A stretch of 64,000 nt of DNA from Lysobacter sp. Root494 (GTDB lineage Bacteria > Pseudomonadota > Gammaproteobacteria > Xanthomonadales > Xanthomonadaceae). Made by a program: the position numbers and the translations under genes. The stretch lies in the NCBI RefSeq assembly GCF_001427225.1, contig NZ_LMFH01000005.1, positions 124,553 through 188,552 on the forward strand, given 5' to 3'. This document shows, one piece after another, positions 1 through 9,042 of this stretch (its first letter is position 1; every line of letters starts with the position of its first letter). The notes under the pieces were generated by a model. It was given only the letters and a program-made list of their open reading frames with translations, did not search any database and was not told the origin of the DNA.

Positions 1-1
1 G

Positions 2-433
2 AAGGCGGAAACCACGCCGCTGGTGAAGGATCAGTACTACTCGCTGCTGTCGTCCGCGGAAGATCCGGCATTGGCGCAACGTGCGCTGGAACTGGCATTG
101 ACGCCGGAGCCGGGCGAGACCAACAGCGCGAAGATGATTTCGACGGTGGCGGGCCGCCATCCCGAGCTTGCATTCGACTTCGCCGCCGCGCATCGCGAAC
201 AGGTGAACGGCAAGGTCGACACGACTTCGCTCAGCCGCTACTACCCGGGACTTGCCAGCAGTTCGCTCGACGCGGCGACGATCGGCAAGCTCAGGACGTT
301 CGCGGAGAAATACATCGCCAGCAGTTCGCGTCGTGCGACCGATACGGCCGTGGCCAATATCGAGTACAGGATGAAGGTGCGAGCGGAACGCCTTCCGGAT
401 ATCGATGCATGGCTTCGGAAGCACAACGGTTAA
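2..433 (+). CDS. M1 family aminopeptidase, C-terminal fragment (cut by window edge)
   Basis: The frame is open from the first bases of the window and ends at TAA 431-433, so only about the last 143 residues are visible. The GTG at 23 is not the true start because the frame continues upstream. The segment is all-helical in appearance (LAQRALELALTPEP, then HPELAFDFAAAHREQV, then IDAWLRKHNG) and resembles the ERAP1-like C-terminal domain of M1 zinc aminopeptidases. The catalytic HExxH region would lie to the left of the window. Assignment rests on this C-terminal domain alone. Confidence 0.75.
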   Translation, partial: KAETTPLVKDQYYSLLSSAEDPALAQRALELALTPEPGETNSAKMISTVAGRHPELAFDFAAAHREQVNGKVDTTSLSRYYPGLASSSLDAATIGKLRTFAEKYIASSSRRATDTAVANIEYRMKVRAERLPDIDAWLRKHNG

Positions 434-473
434 AAGCCGGCGCGCAGGACCACTGCCGCTGACGAATGAAATA

Positions 474-575
474 ATGGCCCCGGAGAACGGGGCCAGTTTC
501 GTAAACGCGAATGTCCATACGGCGATGTTTCCTTCGGGCGAGATCCGCGGACATATCACGCGTTACGTGCCGTAG
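474..575 (+). pseudogene. relic of a CHRD-domain protein (C-terminal end only)
   Basis: A short frame ends at TAG 573-575 and reads VNANVHTAMFPSGEIRGHI followed by TRYVP. This is the characteristic C-terminal strand pair of CHRD domains (NVHTxxxPxGEIRGQ). Normal CHRD proteins are over 120 residues; here only about 33 codons remain, and the frame runs upstream into the end of the preceding peptidase gene. The rest of the domain is absent, so this looks like a deletion remnant rather than a working gene. Confidence 0.6.
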
Positions 576-650
576 CGCATGAGGGAACCCGTTAACGCGC
601 GCTAGCCGCTCGTTGCGCGAGCATGGCGCCTGTATCCAGGAACAGGCGCC

Positions 651-1709
651 ATGGCGAAGCAAGCCACACCGAAATCGTCCGACCCGCGCGGCCGCCATGG
701 CGCCATGCGACTGCCCGGCCTATCGGTCGACAGCTACAACCTCGCGATCCGAGAGCCCGATGGTGAAGGATTCGTCGGCGACCGCGCCAGCCAGACCGCT
801 TTCCGGGCACTGCTGGACCATGGCCGCAAGCGCAGGCGCACCTGCAAGGATCCCTTCGGCAGGAAGGCGAGCATCGAGATCAACAAGAAGACGATCGATC
901 TCGTCATGGTCGGCGGCGATCCGGATGCCGCGCACCTCGTGCACGTCGCCGTCGAGGAATACGCGCAACGACTCGCCGGCGTGGTGCGCTGTTTTCTCGC
1001 GCAGCCCGAATGGGAGGGCGTGGAGGGCATCGTGCTCGGAGGGGGACTTCCCGAAAGCAAGTTCGGTGGACTCGCGATCCGGCGCGCGACGCGGGAGCTG
1101 AAGGAAGCGCGCGTCGGCGTGGATCTCCAGGTGTTGCACCACGATCCCGACGAGGGCGGCCTGCTCGGCTGGGTGCACCTGTTGCCGGAAGATGTTCGCG
1201 CGCACCACGACGCTTTCCTCGCAGTCGATGTGGGCGGCACCAATCTGCGCTGCGGCATCGTCGAACATCGACTAAGGCAGAAGAAGGATGGTTCGAAAGC
1301 GCGCCTGCTCGAACACATGCAATGGCGGCACGCCGACGACGATCCCGATCGCGGCGAAGCGATCGCGCGGCTTGCCGGCATGCTCAATGGACTTGCTGCG
1401 CAGGCACGCACGCTCGATATCCGGCTTGCGCCCTTCGCAGGCATTGCATGCCCCGGGCAGATCAAGGCCGATGGCAGCATCCGGCAGGGCGCGCAGAACC
1501 TTCCGGGGGATTGGGAGTATCCGTTCAATCTGCCACGCGAGTTGCGCAAGCGGCTGGACCGCGTCGATGGGCGAAGGGTGGCGGTCGTGCTGCACAACGA
1601 CGCGGTGGTACAGGGGCTGAGTGCGCGCAACCTGATGCGCAAGGCAAAACGCTGGGGCGTGCTGACGATCGGTACCGGGCTTGGGAATGCGAGCTACACC
1701 AATACGTGA
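651..1709 (+). CDS. ROK-like sugar kinase family protein with apparently permuted lobes
   Basis: A 352-residue protein. The ROK phosphate-binding motif FLAVDVGGTNLRCGIVE sits near residue 190 instead of at the N-terminus. The usual second motif TIGTGLGN is only about 10 residues from the C-terminus. Before the phosphate motif, residues about 80-155 carry what is normally the C-terminal ROK lobe: GDPDAAHLVHVAVEEYA, then GIVLGGGLPES. The order is therefore C-lobe then N-lobe. The zinc motif CxCGxxGC of many ROK proteins is not seen. ROK enzymes phosphorylate glucose, N-acetylhexosamines and related sugars; substrate and activity here are unknown. It stands alone, 57 bases from the convergent kinase gene's end region. 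Confidence 0.65.
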   Translation: MAKQATPKSSDPRGRHGAMRLPGLSVDSYNLAIREPDGEGFVGDRASQTAFRALLDHGRKRRRTCKDPFGRKASIEINKKTIDLVMVGGDPDAAHLVHVAVEEYAQRLAGVVRCFLAQPEWEGVEGIVLGGGLPESKFGGLAIRRATRELKEARVGVDLQVLHHDPDEGGLLGWVHLLPEDVRAHHDAFLAVDVGGTNLRCGIVEHRLRQKKDGSKARLLEHMQWRHADDDPDRGEAIARLAGMLNGLAAQARTLDIRLAPFAGIACPGQIKADGSIRQGAQNLPGDWEYPFNLPRELRKRLDRVDGRRVAVVLHNDAVVQGLSARNLMRKAKRWGVLTIGTGLGNASYTNT

Positions 1710-1792
1710 AGAGGATTGATGTCAGGTCTTCGCAGGGCTGCACGCTTTTCCACGAACGATCGGCATCGGACTTCAGCCACCATGCCGGCTGA

Positions 1793-4594
1793 TCAGCGCG
1801 CAGCGACGCCTGTTTCCAGGTGTGCCTTGAGCTGGCGCCGGAAGGGATGTTGCGGCGCATAGCGAGCGGCGAAGATCGTTTCGGCCGCACGCCATTCGCG
1901 CGTGGCAGCATCGCGGTCGCCCTGCGCGGCGAATGCTTCGCCGCGCAGCATCCGCGCTTCGGTCAGCCAGCGGTGGGTGGCAGGGAAGCGATTCTGCGGT
2001 AATGCCGCGATCGACTCGATGCTATCCAGGTGCCGGTGGGCGCCGGCGGGATCGCGCCGCAGGAGCGCCAGCCGGGCCAATGACAGTTCGGACTTGATCC
2101 GCACAGGATCGCTGGCAAGGGGACGTCGAGCGAGCATCGCATCGACGCTCGCGTCGTCGGATGCAGGACAAGCTGCGTCGGGTGCATGGGCGCAGGCCAG
2201 GGCGAGACGCGCCAGCACTCCGGCGCGGAAGGCAGGCCACTGCATTCCGGTACCGCTTTGCTCGATCCGGAGCAGACCATCGCGCATGCCGGCGTAGTTC
2301 CCTTCGACACCCTCGAGATCACTGAGGGGGGAATACAACATATCGAGGGAAACCCGGGCTGTTTCGCCGGGAATGGCTTGCAATGCAGAGCGCATGCGCG
2401 AGATTTCCGCGCGCGCAGCGTCCAGCCGGCCTTGGGCGATTAGCAGGGCAACCCGATAGCGGCCCGTGACCTGATGCATCCGGCTGCCTTCGCCCCACAT
2501 TCTTGCAGCCATTGAAACTGCGGCATTGCAATGTTTCTCTGCCGCTTCCATATCGTCCTCGATCAGCTTCCGGTTGCACACGTCGATCAACAAATCGACG
2601 CGATCGGGACTGCCATCCGGATCGATTCGTTCGAAGAGATCAAGAACCGTTGAGTAGTCGCGGTCGGCACTGCGCCATCCGCGGAGCTGGCTTTCGAGCG
2701 CTGCCACGAGCCTGAGATGATTTGCCGCCTGCCGCGTTTCCGGGCCTTCGTACCTGAGGCTGTGCCGGTAGGCCTGTTCAAACAAGGCCAGCGCACGCGG
2801 CAGATGTCCCAGGCTGTCCTCTGCCATCCCCAGATTGGCGTATCCCTGCGCGATATCCGGGTGATGTGGCCCCAGCGCCAGCTCACGGTGCCGCTGGGCT
2901 TGCGCATACAACGCTGCCGCCTTCTGCGGACGGCCGGACATGAGTTCGATGGAACCGAGATCGTCGAGCACCTTGGCAAGCGGAATGCCCCCGACTCCAA
3001 GCGCACGCATCTGGGAATGCGCGGCTTTCATATCAGCGATGCCGGCGACGCTGTCGAGCCGCGTTTGTCCTCGCAATGCCAGCGCCCTGATCGTCAGCAG
3101 GTTCCTGTCTCCGAACCTTTCCAGGCTGAAAGCGTGTGCACGCTGGGCTAGCGCCTGAGAAGTCGGTATATCGCCCATGCGGCCGTAGGTATCGGCAAAC
3201 ATCATCAACAGTTCGGCATAGACCGCCGGATCGTGCCGGCGCCGGCTTTCGAGATCACGCACTCCGCGAGCCAGCACTTCGTCCAGTTTGGGGATGCGGA
3301 TGGCGGGCACACCCGATCGCAAAGGCGCAAGCATGTCCTCGACGAATGCCTGGACCGCCTGTGCACGCGCAGCCTGTGCGCGTGCCTCGCGAGCCTGCTG
3401 CAGGCTGATCGTGGTAGCGACGACCAATGTCGCCGCGATCACCACGCTCGCGGCCACCACGGTCCTGTTGCGATGGATGAAACACGCCGCCCGATATCGC
3501 CAGTCACCGCGCCGTGCCGTCACGGGACGCCCGCTGCGCAACGCGGCCAGATCCTCGGCCAGAGCCTGTGCCGTGCCGTAGCGCTGCGCCGGTTCGCTGC
3601 GCATGGCCTTGCGCGCGATCATGCCCATCTCGCCGGCGAGCAGGCGCTCGAGCGCACGCCGGGAAGAGTCACGTGCATCCGCGGCGTCGCGCGTGATCGT
3701 CACGTTGCGCAGCGGATCCGAATTCGTTGCCTGTGCGCCTGCGGGCTTCTGCCCGCTCAGCAGCTCCATCAGGATCACACCGAGCGCGTAGACGTCGGTC
3801 GCCGTCGTGGTACGGCCTGCGTATTGCTCCGGCGCCGCGTAACCCGGCGTGAGCCGGCGCAGTTCGGTGCGTGTTCCCTCCGGCCGGTCGGTATCGGGCT
3901 CGAGCAACCTGGCGATGCCGAAGTCGAGCAGCTTCACGTTGCCGTCGTTGTCGACGTGGATGTTCGACGGCTTGAGGTCGCGATGGATGACCAGGTGCTG
4001 GTGCGCGTGCTGCACCGCTGCGCAGATGTCGGTGAACAGGGCGAGACGCGCGTTGATGCCGAGCCGGCGCGAATCGCACCACGCCACCAGGGCCTGGCCT
4101 TCGACATATTCCATCGCGAACCACGGCACGCCATCAGGTGCGATTCCGGCGTCGAGCAGATGCGCGATGTTGGGATGTTCGAGGCGCGCAAGCACGCGGT
4201 GCTCGTGCTCGAAACGCCGCCGCTCGACGGGATCGTAGACATTCAGGCGCAGGCGCTTGAGCGCGACGCGTTGCACGGTTTCGCCGAGCATGCGTTCGGC
4301 AAGGAACACGCTCGCCATGCCGCCTTCGCCGATCAGCTCGATCACGCGGTAGCCGGGAATCTGCGGAAGCTCGGCCGCATGCGCACTCAGCCATTCATGT
4401 GCGGCTGCCGCGCGTGCTTCGAGGTCGGCCGCATGCACCGAATCGGCGGCCAGCAGCGACAGCACCATCGCGCGCAGTTCGGCATCTTCGCAATGCTCGT
4501 CCAGCCAGCTGCGGCGAAGTTCTTCGGGCTGCTCGAAGAGTTCATCGAGCAGCGCGTCGATGTCGGCCCAGCGGGCGACGACGCCGTTGTTCAT
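1793..4594 (-). CDS. Ser/Thr protein kinase with membrane segment and C-terminal TPR-like repeats
   Basis: A 933-residue protein. The start MNNGVVARW at 4594 was chosen because it gives an ATGA overlap with the sigma-factor stop; the frame is open further upstream but antisense to the sigma gene's logic. Domains: a short helical N-terminus; a kinase domain from about residue 80 with IGEGGMASVF (P-loop), VALKRL (ATP lysine), HRDLKPSN (catalytic loop), DFGIARLL and TPGYAAPEQ; one membrane span VVAASVVIAATLVVATTIS; then a long helical periplasmic part with TPR-like units. All catalytic residues are present. Co-occurrence with an ECF sigma factor suggests the kinase controls sigma activity, as proposed for ECF43-type pairs; this is inference. 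Confidence 0.88.
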   Translation of the reverse strand: MNNGVVARWADIDALLDELFEQPEELRRSWLDEHCEDAELRAMVLSLLAADSVHAADLEARAAAAHEWLSAHAAELPQIPGYRVIELIGEGGMASVFLAERMLGETVQRVALKRLRLNVYDPVERRRFEHEHRVLARLEHPNIAHLLDAGIAPDGVPWFAMEYVEGQALVAWCDSRRLGINARLALFTDICAAVQHAHQHLVIHRDLKPSNIHVDNDGNVKLLDFGIARLLEPDTDRPEGTRTELRRLTPGYAAPEQYAGRTTTATDVYALGVILMELLSGQKPAGAQATNSDPLRNVTITRDAADARDSSRRALERLLAGEMGMIARKAMRSEPAQRYGTAQALAEDLAALRSGRPVTARRGDWRYRAACFIHRNRTVVAASVVIAATLVVATTISLQQAREARAQAARAQAVQAFVEDMLAPLRSGVPAIRIPKLDEVLARGVRDLESRRRHDPAVYAELLMMFADTYGRMGDIPTSQALAQRAHAFSLERFGDRNLLTIRALALRGQTRLDSVAGIADMKAAHSQMRALGVGGIPLAKVLDDLGSIELMSGRPQKAAALYAQAQRHRELALGPHHPDIAQGYANLGMAEDSLGHLPRALALFEQAYRHSLRYEGPETRQAANHLRLVAALESQLRGWRSADRDYSTVLDLFERIDPDGSPDRVDLLIDVCNRKLIEDDMEAAEKHCNAAVSMAARMWGEGSRMHQVTGRYRVALLIAQGRLDAARAEISRMRSALQAIPGETARVSLDMLYSPLSDLEGVEGNYAGMRDGLLRIEQSGTGMQWPAFRAGVLARLALACAHAPDAACPASDDASVDAMLARRPLASDPVRIKSELSLARLALLRRDPAGAHRHLDSIESIAALPQNRFPATHRWLTEARMLRGEAFAAQGDRDAATREWRAAETIFAARYAPQHPFRRQLKAHLETGVAAR

Positions 4595-5139
4595 AGCGCG
4601 GCTTCCAGCCATTGCCCCAGCAGGGCGCGCGCCTTGAGCCAGTCGCGCGCGACGGTGCGCTCGTTCAATCCCAATTGCGCCGCGATCTCGTTGTTGGAAA
4701 GCCCCGCGACCAGTCGCAATTCCACGACCTGCGCGAGCCGCCCGCTGAGCGATGCGAGCCGGGCAAGCGCCTGGTCGAGGGCGACCAGTTCGAGTGAATC
4801 CTCGTCCTGTTGCATGAGCAGTTCCGGCTCGGCCTGGCGCTTGTCCGCGAAGCGCTGTCGAACGCGGTCGATGAGGATGTTCCGCATCGCCTTCGCGGCA
4901 TACGCGAAGTAATGCCGGCGGCTTTCGAAGCTGACCTGCTGGCGGTGCGCCATCGCCAGCCACGCTTCATGCACCAGGGCGGTGGTGTTGAGGGTGTCAT
5001 GGCGCTCGCCGCGCAGGCGTGAGCGTGCGATCTGCCGGAGGTCGGCATAAATGCTGTCGAGCAGGCGCGCGGCCGCCTCTCCGTCGCCGGCTCCGGAGCG
5101 CCTGAGCAACTCGGTGATTTCGTCGGCGACCAGGTCCAT
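4591..5139 (-). CDS. ECF-type RNA polymerase sigma factor
   Basis: A 182-residue protein with the two-domain ECF layout. The sigma2 region includes TALVHEAWLAM and YFAYAAKAMRNILIDRVRQR. The sigma4 helix-turn-helix includes LVAGLSNNEIAAQLGLNERT. The LNTTALVHEAWL signature fits the TIGR02999/Sigma70_ECF-like group. No anti-sigma gene lies next to it; instead the next gene is a membrane Ser/Thr kinase overlapping by four bases. The partner kinase is the likely regulator. Promoter targets cannot be seen from here. Confidence 0.9.
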   Translation of the reverse strand: MDLVADEITELLRRSGAGDGEAAARLLDSIYADLRQIARSRLRGERHDTLNTTALVHEAWLAMAHRQQVSFESRRHYFAYAAKAMRNILIDRVRQRFADKRQAEPELLMQQDEDSLELVALDQALARLASLSGRLAQVVELRLVAGLSNNEIAAQLGLNERTVARDWLKARALLGQWLEAAL

Positions 5140-5302
5140 GCGGCCCTCGTGGGCACGGTAGCGCTGTATTGGCGTGAACGGTCTGGAGTGCGGATTCCGG
5201 CCACTGTGCGGAACGGTTCGCGGAAGGCGCGTAGCTGCAACTGCAGCTGCGGATCGGAGTCAGGGCCGCGGCGTGCGCTACGGCATCGTCGCGGACGTCC
5301 CG

Positions 5303-5971
5303 CTACAGCGCGGCCGCAATCAACTCATGCGCGTGTGCCAGTGAATCCACGATCCGATGTCCCAGCACGCGAGCGGCTTCATCCGGAATGACGAGATCGG
5401 GCACCTGGATCGGCGTCATGCCGGCGGCGAGTGCGGCACGCACGCCGGGCACGGAATCCTCCAGCACAACGCAGCGCGACGGTGAAACATGGAGTCGCTC
5501 CGCCGCGAGCAGGTAGATGTCTGGCGCGGGTTTCGCGTGCACTACGTCGCTGCCGCTGACCACCGTGTCGAAGTGCGGCAACAACCCGCAGCGCTCCAGC
5601 TTCTGCATGGCGCGCTCGCGACGGGTCGAGGTCACCACCGCGCGGGGAATGCCTCGCTGCCCGAGTTCCGCAAGTAATTCGAGCACGCCGGCCTTGAGCG
5701 GAAGTCCGGCTTCCACGTGCCGGTCGTAGCGATCGTGCACGTCCTGCAGCAGCGCTTGCAGTTGTGTTTCATCGAGGCGCTCGCGCAGCAGCTCCACGCA
5801 GACGCGGTCGGACAGGCCGACGAACGACAGCCACAACGCGTCGTCGAGATGGTGCAGCCCCAATCCATGCGAAGCCTCGCGCCAGCACTGCAACAACGCG
5901 CGCTCGCTTTCGATCATCAGTCCGTCCATGTCGAACAGCACGGCGTCCGGGGTGAAGTCCACTGGGGTCAT
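5303..5971 (-). CDS. HAD-superfamily sugar-phosphatase / beta-phosphoglucomutase-like hydrolase
   Basis: A 222-residue HAD hydrolase of subclass I with a helical cap. Motif I is AVLFDMDGLMIESE (nucleophile and acid Asp), motif II is VVTST, the motif III lysine is in HAKPAPDIYLLA, and motif IV is CVVLEDSVPGVRAALAAG. The DGxxxES cap signature is typical of phosphoglycolate or sugar phosphatases such as YniC/HxpB. Substrate cannot be told from sequence. It stands alone; the 163 bases to the sigma gene hold no further gene. Confidence 0.85.
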   Translation of the reverse strand: MTPVDFTPDAVLFDMDGLMIESERALLQCWREASHGLGLHHLDDALWLSFVGLSDRVCVELLRERLDETQLQALLQDVHDRYDRHVEAGLPLKAGVLELLAELGQRGIPRAVVTSTRRERAMQKLERCGLLPHFDTVVSGSDVVHAKPAPDIYLLAAERLHVSPSRCVVLEDSVPGVRAALAAGMTPIQVPDLVIPDEAARVLGHRIVDSLAHAHELIAAAL

Positions 5972-6109
5972 GAAGGGAAGCGTCCGAGGCCTGGCTGCAA
6001 ATGATAGATGGCGCTCGAGTGCCGCGCGGGATCCGCCCTTCTCCCATGGTGTTCGCGGCGTTGTTGCTCCTCGGCGCGGGTCCCGACTGGATGCACCCGC
6101 CCACGCTGG

Positions 6110-7504
6110 CTATCCCGTGCAGTGGCGATCCGCCACGTGGAGCGCCTCGTCGACAATCGATAGACCTTCGCGCAACGACGGCTCGTCGATGGTGAGTGGC
6201 GGCACGATGTGCAAGCGGTTAGATGCCACGAAGGGCCATAGCCCGCGCCGTTTGCAGGCGGCGGCGAGCTCGGTCATCGGCGCCTCGGCGGCGCCGGCGG
6301 CATTGAACGGCACCAGTGGCTCGCGGGTGCGGCGGTCGCGGACAAGTTCGATCGCCCAGAACGCACCGAGCCCGCGCACGTCGCCTACACAGGGATGCCG
6401 CTCCTGTATCGCTCCCAGTGCCGGCGCAATCACGTCTTCGCCCAACGAGCGGGCGCGGGAGATGAGGTCCTCTTCCCTGTAGATGCCGATGCATGCGACT
6501 GCCGCCGCGCAGGCCAGTGGGTGGCCGGAGTAGGTCAATCCACCGGGATAGGCGCGCGTGGCGAAGCCGGCGGAAATCGCTTCGCTCATGATCACGCCGC
6601 CCAAGGGAACGTAGCCCGAGTTGACGCCCTTGGCGAAGGTGATGAGATCCGGAACGACATTCCAGCGATCGATCGCGAACCATTCGCCACAGCGGCCAAA
6701 GCCGCACATCACTTCATCGGCGATCATCATGATGCCGTGTTCGTCGCACAGCGAACGCACGCCCTGCAGGTAGCCGTCGGGCGGCACGAGAATGCCGTTG
6801 GCGCCGACCACGGTCTCCAGCAGGATCGCGGCAATGGTGTGCCGGCCTTCGGCCGCGATCGTGTCCGCGAGATGTGACAGTGCCCGTTCGCATTCCTCCG
6901 CGGCGCTGGCGGAATGGAACGCGGAGCGATACGGATAGGGTCCCCAGAATTTCACGAAGCCGGGAGCAGCCGGCTCCGAGGCCCAGCGTCGTGGATCGCC
7001 GGTGGCGCTGATCGCACCCGCGGTCGCACCGTGGTAGCTGCGGTACGCGGTCAGGATCTTGTGTCGCGCGGTATGCAGGCGCGCCATGCGGATCGCGTTC
7101 TCGATCGCTTCCGCACCTCCATTGGTGAAGAACACGCGGTCCAGGTTGCCTGGCGCGATCTCGCAGATCAGGCGCGCCGCTTCGCTGGTGACCTCGTTGG
7201 CGTGGTACGGCGCGATCGTGCACAGCTTTCCGGCCTGCGCCTTGATCGCGGCAATCATCTTCGGATGCTGGTGGCCAACGTTGACATTGACCAGCTGGCT
7301 GGAAAAATCGAGCCAGCGTTGTCCGTTGTCGTCCCAGAAATGCGCACCCGCCGATCCGGTGACGACGGTCGGTTCCAGCATGGCGTGCGACGACCAGGGA
7401 TGCAGCACATGCCTGCGATCGCTATCGCGGGCGGCCGACGATTCCGCGCTCCTTGCAGCCGCCGCCGCTTCATCGCGGACACTCTCGAGGGTGGGATCGG
7501 ACAT
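6110..7504 (-). CDS. class III PLP-dependent aminotransferase
   Basis: A 464-residue fold-type I aminotransferase. Seen: FFTNGGAEAIENAIRMAR (PLP phosphate region), SYHGATAGA (the ring-stacking region), IADEVMCGFGRCG (Asp for the PLP nitrogen), ITFAKGVNSGYVPLGGV (Schiff-base lysine) and TYSGHPLACAA. It is closest in style to the taurine/omega-amino-acid aminotransferase group rather than to ArgD. It is last in a leftward run, 14 bases after the VOC gene, which itself overlaps the diiron protein gene. That context suggests amination of a specialised metabolite intermediate rather than core amino acid synthesis; substrate unknown. Confidence 0.85.
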   Translation of the reverse strand: MSDPTLESVRDEAAAAARSAESSAARDSDRRHVLHPWSSHAMLEPTVVTGSAGAHFWDDNGQRWLDFSSQLVNVNVGHQHPKMIAAIKAQAGKLCTIAPYHANEVTSEAARLICEIAPGNLDRVFFTNGGAEAIENAIRMARLHTARHKILTAYRSYHGATAGAISATGDPRRWASEPAAPGFVKFWGPYPYRSAFHSASAAEECERALSHLADTIAAEGRHTIAAILLETVVGANGILVPPDGYLQGVRSLCDEHGIMMIADEVMCGFGRCGEWFAIDRWNVVPDLITFAKGVNSGYVPLGGVIMSEAISAGFATRAYPGGLTYSGHPLACAAAVACIGIYREEDLISRARSLGEDVIAPALGAIQERHPCVGDVRGLGAFWAIELVRDRRTREPLVPFNAAGAAEAPMTELAAACKRRGLWPFVASNRLHIVPPLTIDEPSLREGLSIVDEALHVADRHCTG

Positions 7505-7518
7505 TGCGATCGCCGCGA

Positions 7519-7998
7519 TCAGGGAATGAAGGTCTGTTCGGGATCGTCGAACGACTTGAACTCCAGCGCGTTGCCCGACGGGTCGAACAGGAACATCGTC
7601 ACATGCTGTCCCGGTTTCCCCCTCAGCCGCAGATGCGGTTCTTCATGGAAGGCGACGTTCGCGGCTTTCAGCCGCCTGGCAAGCGATTCCCACGACGAGC
7701 GGTCGAGGTTCATGCCGAAGTGCGGAATCGGCACGGCTTCGCCGTCGAAGCGTCCGCCCTGCAACGGCTGGCATTCCGCGGAGACATGCGCGACGAGGTG
7801 GTGGCCGAAGAAGTCGAAGTCCTGGTACGTGATGTCGCTTCGGCCTTTCGGACAACCGATCACATCGCCATAGAAGTGCCGCGCCTCGTCGAGGTCGCGC
7901 ACGGGAAAGGCGAGATGGAACTGCGTGATCCTGCCTTTTGCGGGCACGCTGGCCAAAGACTCGACAGTCATGGGTTCGCTCGTCGCCGCTCCGCTCAT
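7519..7998 (-). CDS. VOC (glyoxalase/dioxygenase) family protein
   Basis: A 159-residue protein. The start MSGAATSEPM at 7998 gives an ATGA overlap with the preceding gene's stop; the frame is open upstream but would then lie inside that gene. It begins with the beta-alpha-beta VOC pattern QFHLAFPVRDLDEARHFY and ends FLFDPSGNALEFKSF. Likely metal ligands are His in FHLAF, His in PHFGMN and Glu in LEFK. The family includes glyoxalases, extradiol dioxygenases and C-C-cleaving or isomerising enzymes. Tight coupling to a diiron-type oxygenase and an aminotransferase implies a step in the same pathway. Confidence 0.82.
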   Translation of the reverse strand: MSGAATSEPMTVESLASVPAKGRITQFHLAFPVRDLDEARHFYGDVIGCPKGRSDITYQDFDFFGHHLVAHVSAECQPLQGGRFDGEAVPIPHFGMNLDRSSWESLARRLKAANVAFHEEPHLRLRGKPGQHVTMFLFDPSGNALEFKSFDDPEQTFIP

Positions 7999-8774
7999 GA
8001 CAACGCCGCCGGCCGTTCGATACAGGCATCGAAGATGTTCTGCCAGAACAGATTCCACGCGGTGATGCTGCGCTCGTAACCTTGCGCAAGTTCCGGCAAG
8101 GCGGCGGGTTCCTCGCGTATGTAGTCGTCGATGGCCTGGCGCGTCAGTTCGCCATGGATGATGTCCTGCTCGCCTGCGTGGATCGTCCAGAATTCCCAGT
8201 CGATGCCGTTCGAGGGATCGCGCATGTACGGATGTTCCTGCAGGTGCTCGAACATGACCGAAAGGTAGGTCTGGCACAGGCACTCACCGCCCATTCCGCG
8301 CAGGCCCACGCCGAATGCCGGGCTGCGGCGCGACAGTTCGTCCGTCAGTTCGCCGAGGATCACGTGGTTGGCGGGCAGGGGACGCTCAAGCTGCTGCCGT
8401 TCCACGCCGATGCTTGCAAGGAAGCGGTCATAGATTTCCGGATGCGCCCGGTGTGCATGCCCTTCACCCAGTTCCTCGGCGAGGATCTGGCTCAACAGGC
8501 TGCGCAGGCCACCGAAGGGCAGCTTGGCCACGAGCACCGCGAGGTCGCTGATGTAGTCGATGGTGAAGAAGCGGTATTGCGTGCAGAACCGCTGCAGCGC
8601 ATCGACGGGAAGATGCGGAAGCACCTTCATCTTCTCGTCGGCGAGTGCTTCCGTTGCCTCTTTCGCCTCGTCGGCGAATTCCCAGAAGCTTTTCCGATCC
8701 AATTCGCCCGACTGCAGGGCGATGGAATGAATGAAGGGTGCTGCTGGCGTAGTTAGCTTCTTTTGAAATGACAT
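7995..8774 (-). CDS. haem-oxygenase-like diiron (iron-containing redox) protein
   Basis: A 259-residue, nearly all-helical protein. The start MSFQKKL at 8774 is preceded by AGGA with good spacing; a TTG further upstream has weaker support. Candidate metal ligands occur in the order expected for haem-oxygenase-like diiron oxidases and oxygenases: Glu and His in AEELGEGHAHRAHPEIYDRF, and a later HxxxxxxxH/E group in WTIHAGEQDIIHGEL. The superfamily includes UndA, SznF, BesC and CADD, which perform oxidative cleavage or N-oxygenation on small molecules or protein residues. It is the first gene of the operon that continues into the VOC protein and aminotransferase. Confidence 0.78.
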   Translation of the reverse strand: MSFQKKLTTPAAPFIHSIALQSGELDRKSFWEFADEAKEATEALADEKMKVLPHLPVDALQRFCTQYRFFTIDYISDLAVLVAKLPFGGLRSLLSQILAEELGEGHAHRAHPEIYDRFLASIGVERQQLERPLPANHVILGELTDELSRRSPAFGVGLRGMGGECLCQTYLSVMFEHLQEHPYMRDPSNGIDWEFWTIHAGEQDIIHGELTRQAIDDYIREEPAALPELAQGYERSITAWNLFWQNIFDACIERPAALS

Positions 8775-9042
8775 GCGTTCATCCTGCGAGCAACCCCCCC
8801 GCAGCCCTAGTGTCGACAATCGAATGTGCAGGGATGAACAAGATTTCGTGGGCGCGCGCCACGGTTTTCACGCCTTGTCGACGCGTATGTCTCAGTTCAC
8901 GGAAGCGGCAGCGGATTGCGTGTGTTCGCTGCAGGGATATGCATGCCCCATGCAGCCAATTCATCTTCCATGATCGAAACTGCAACGCCTGCGCTGCCCG
9001 GTGCAAGCCGGCAGCATCGAATGCTCGAGGTAAGCCCGCTAC
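8775..9042. promoter_or_regulatory. divergent intergenic region between the diiron operon and the PP-loop gene
   Basis: These 268 bases must hold the promoters for both the leftward diiron/VOC/aminotransferase run and the rightward PP-loop gene, which suggests shared control. No convincing sigma-70 boxes were recognised. Small Cys-containing frames occur on the plus strand, for example MSQFTEAAADCVCSLQGYA from 8887 to 8973, but none has a ribosome binding site. Confidence 0.4.

Noticed and set aside
4595..4963. N-terminal extension of the kinase gene inside the sigma-factor gene
   Set aside because: The extra 123 residues are Arg/Ala/Gly-rich and lie antiphase to the real sigma gene on the same strand; the ATGA start gives a normal protein.
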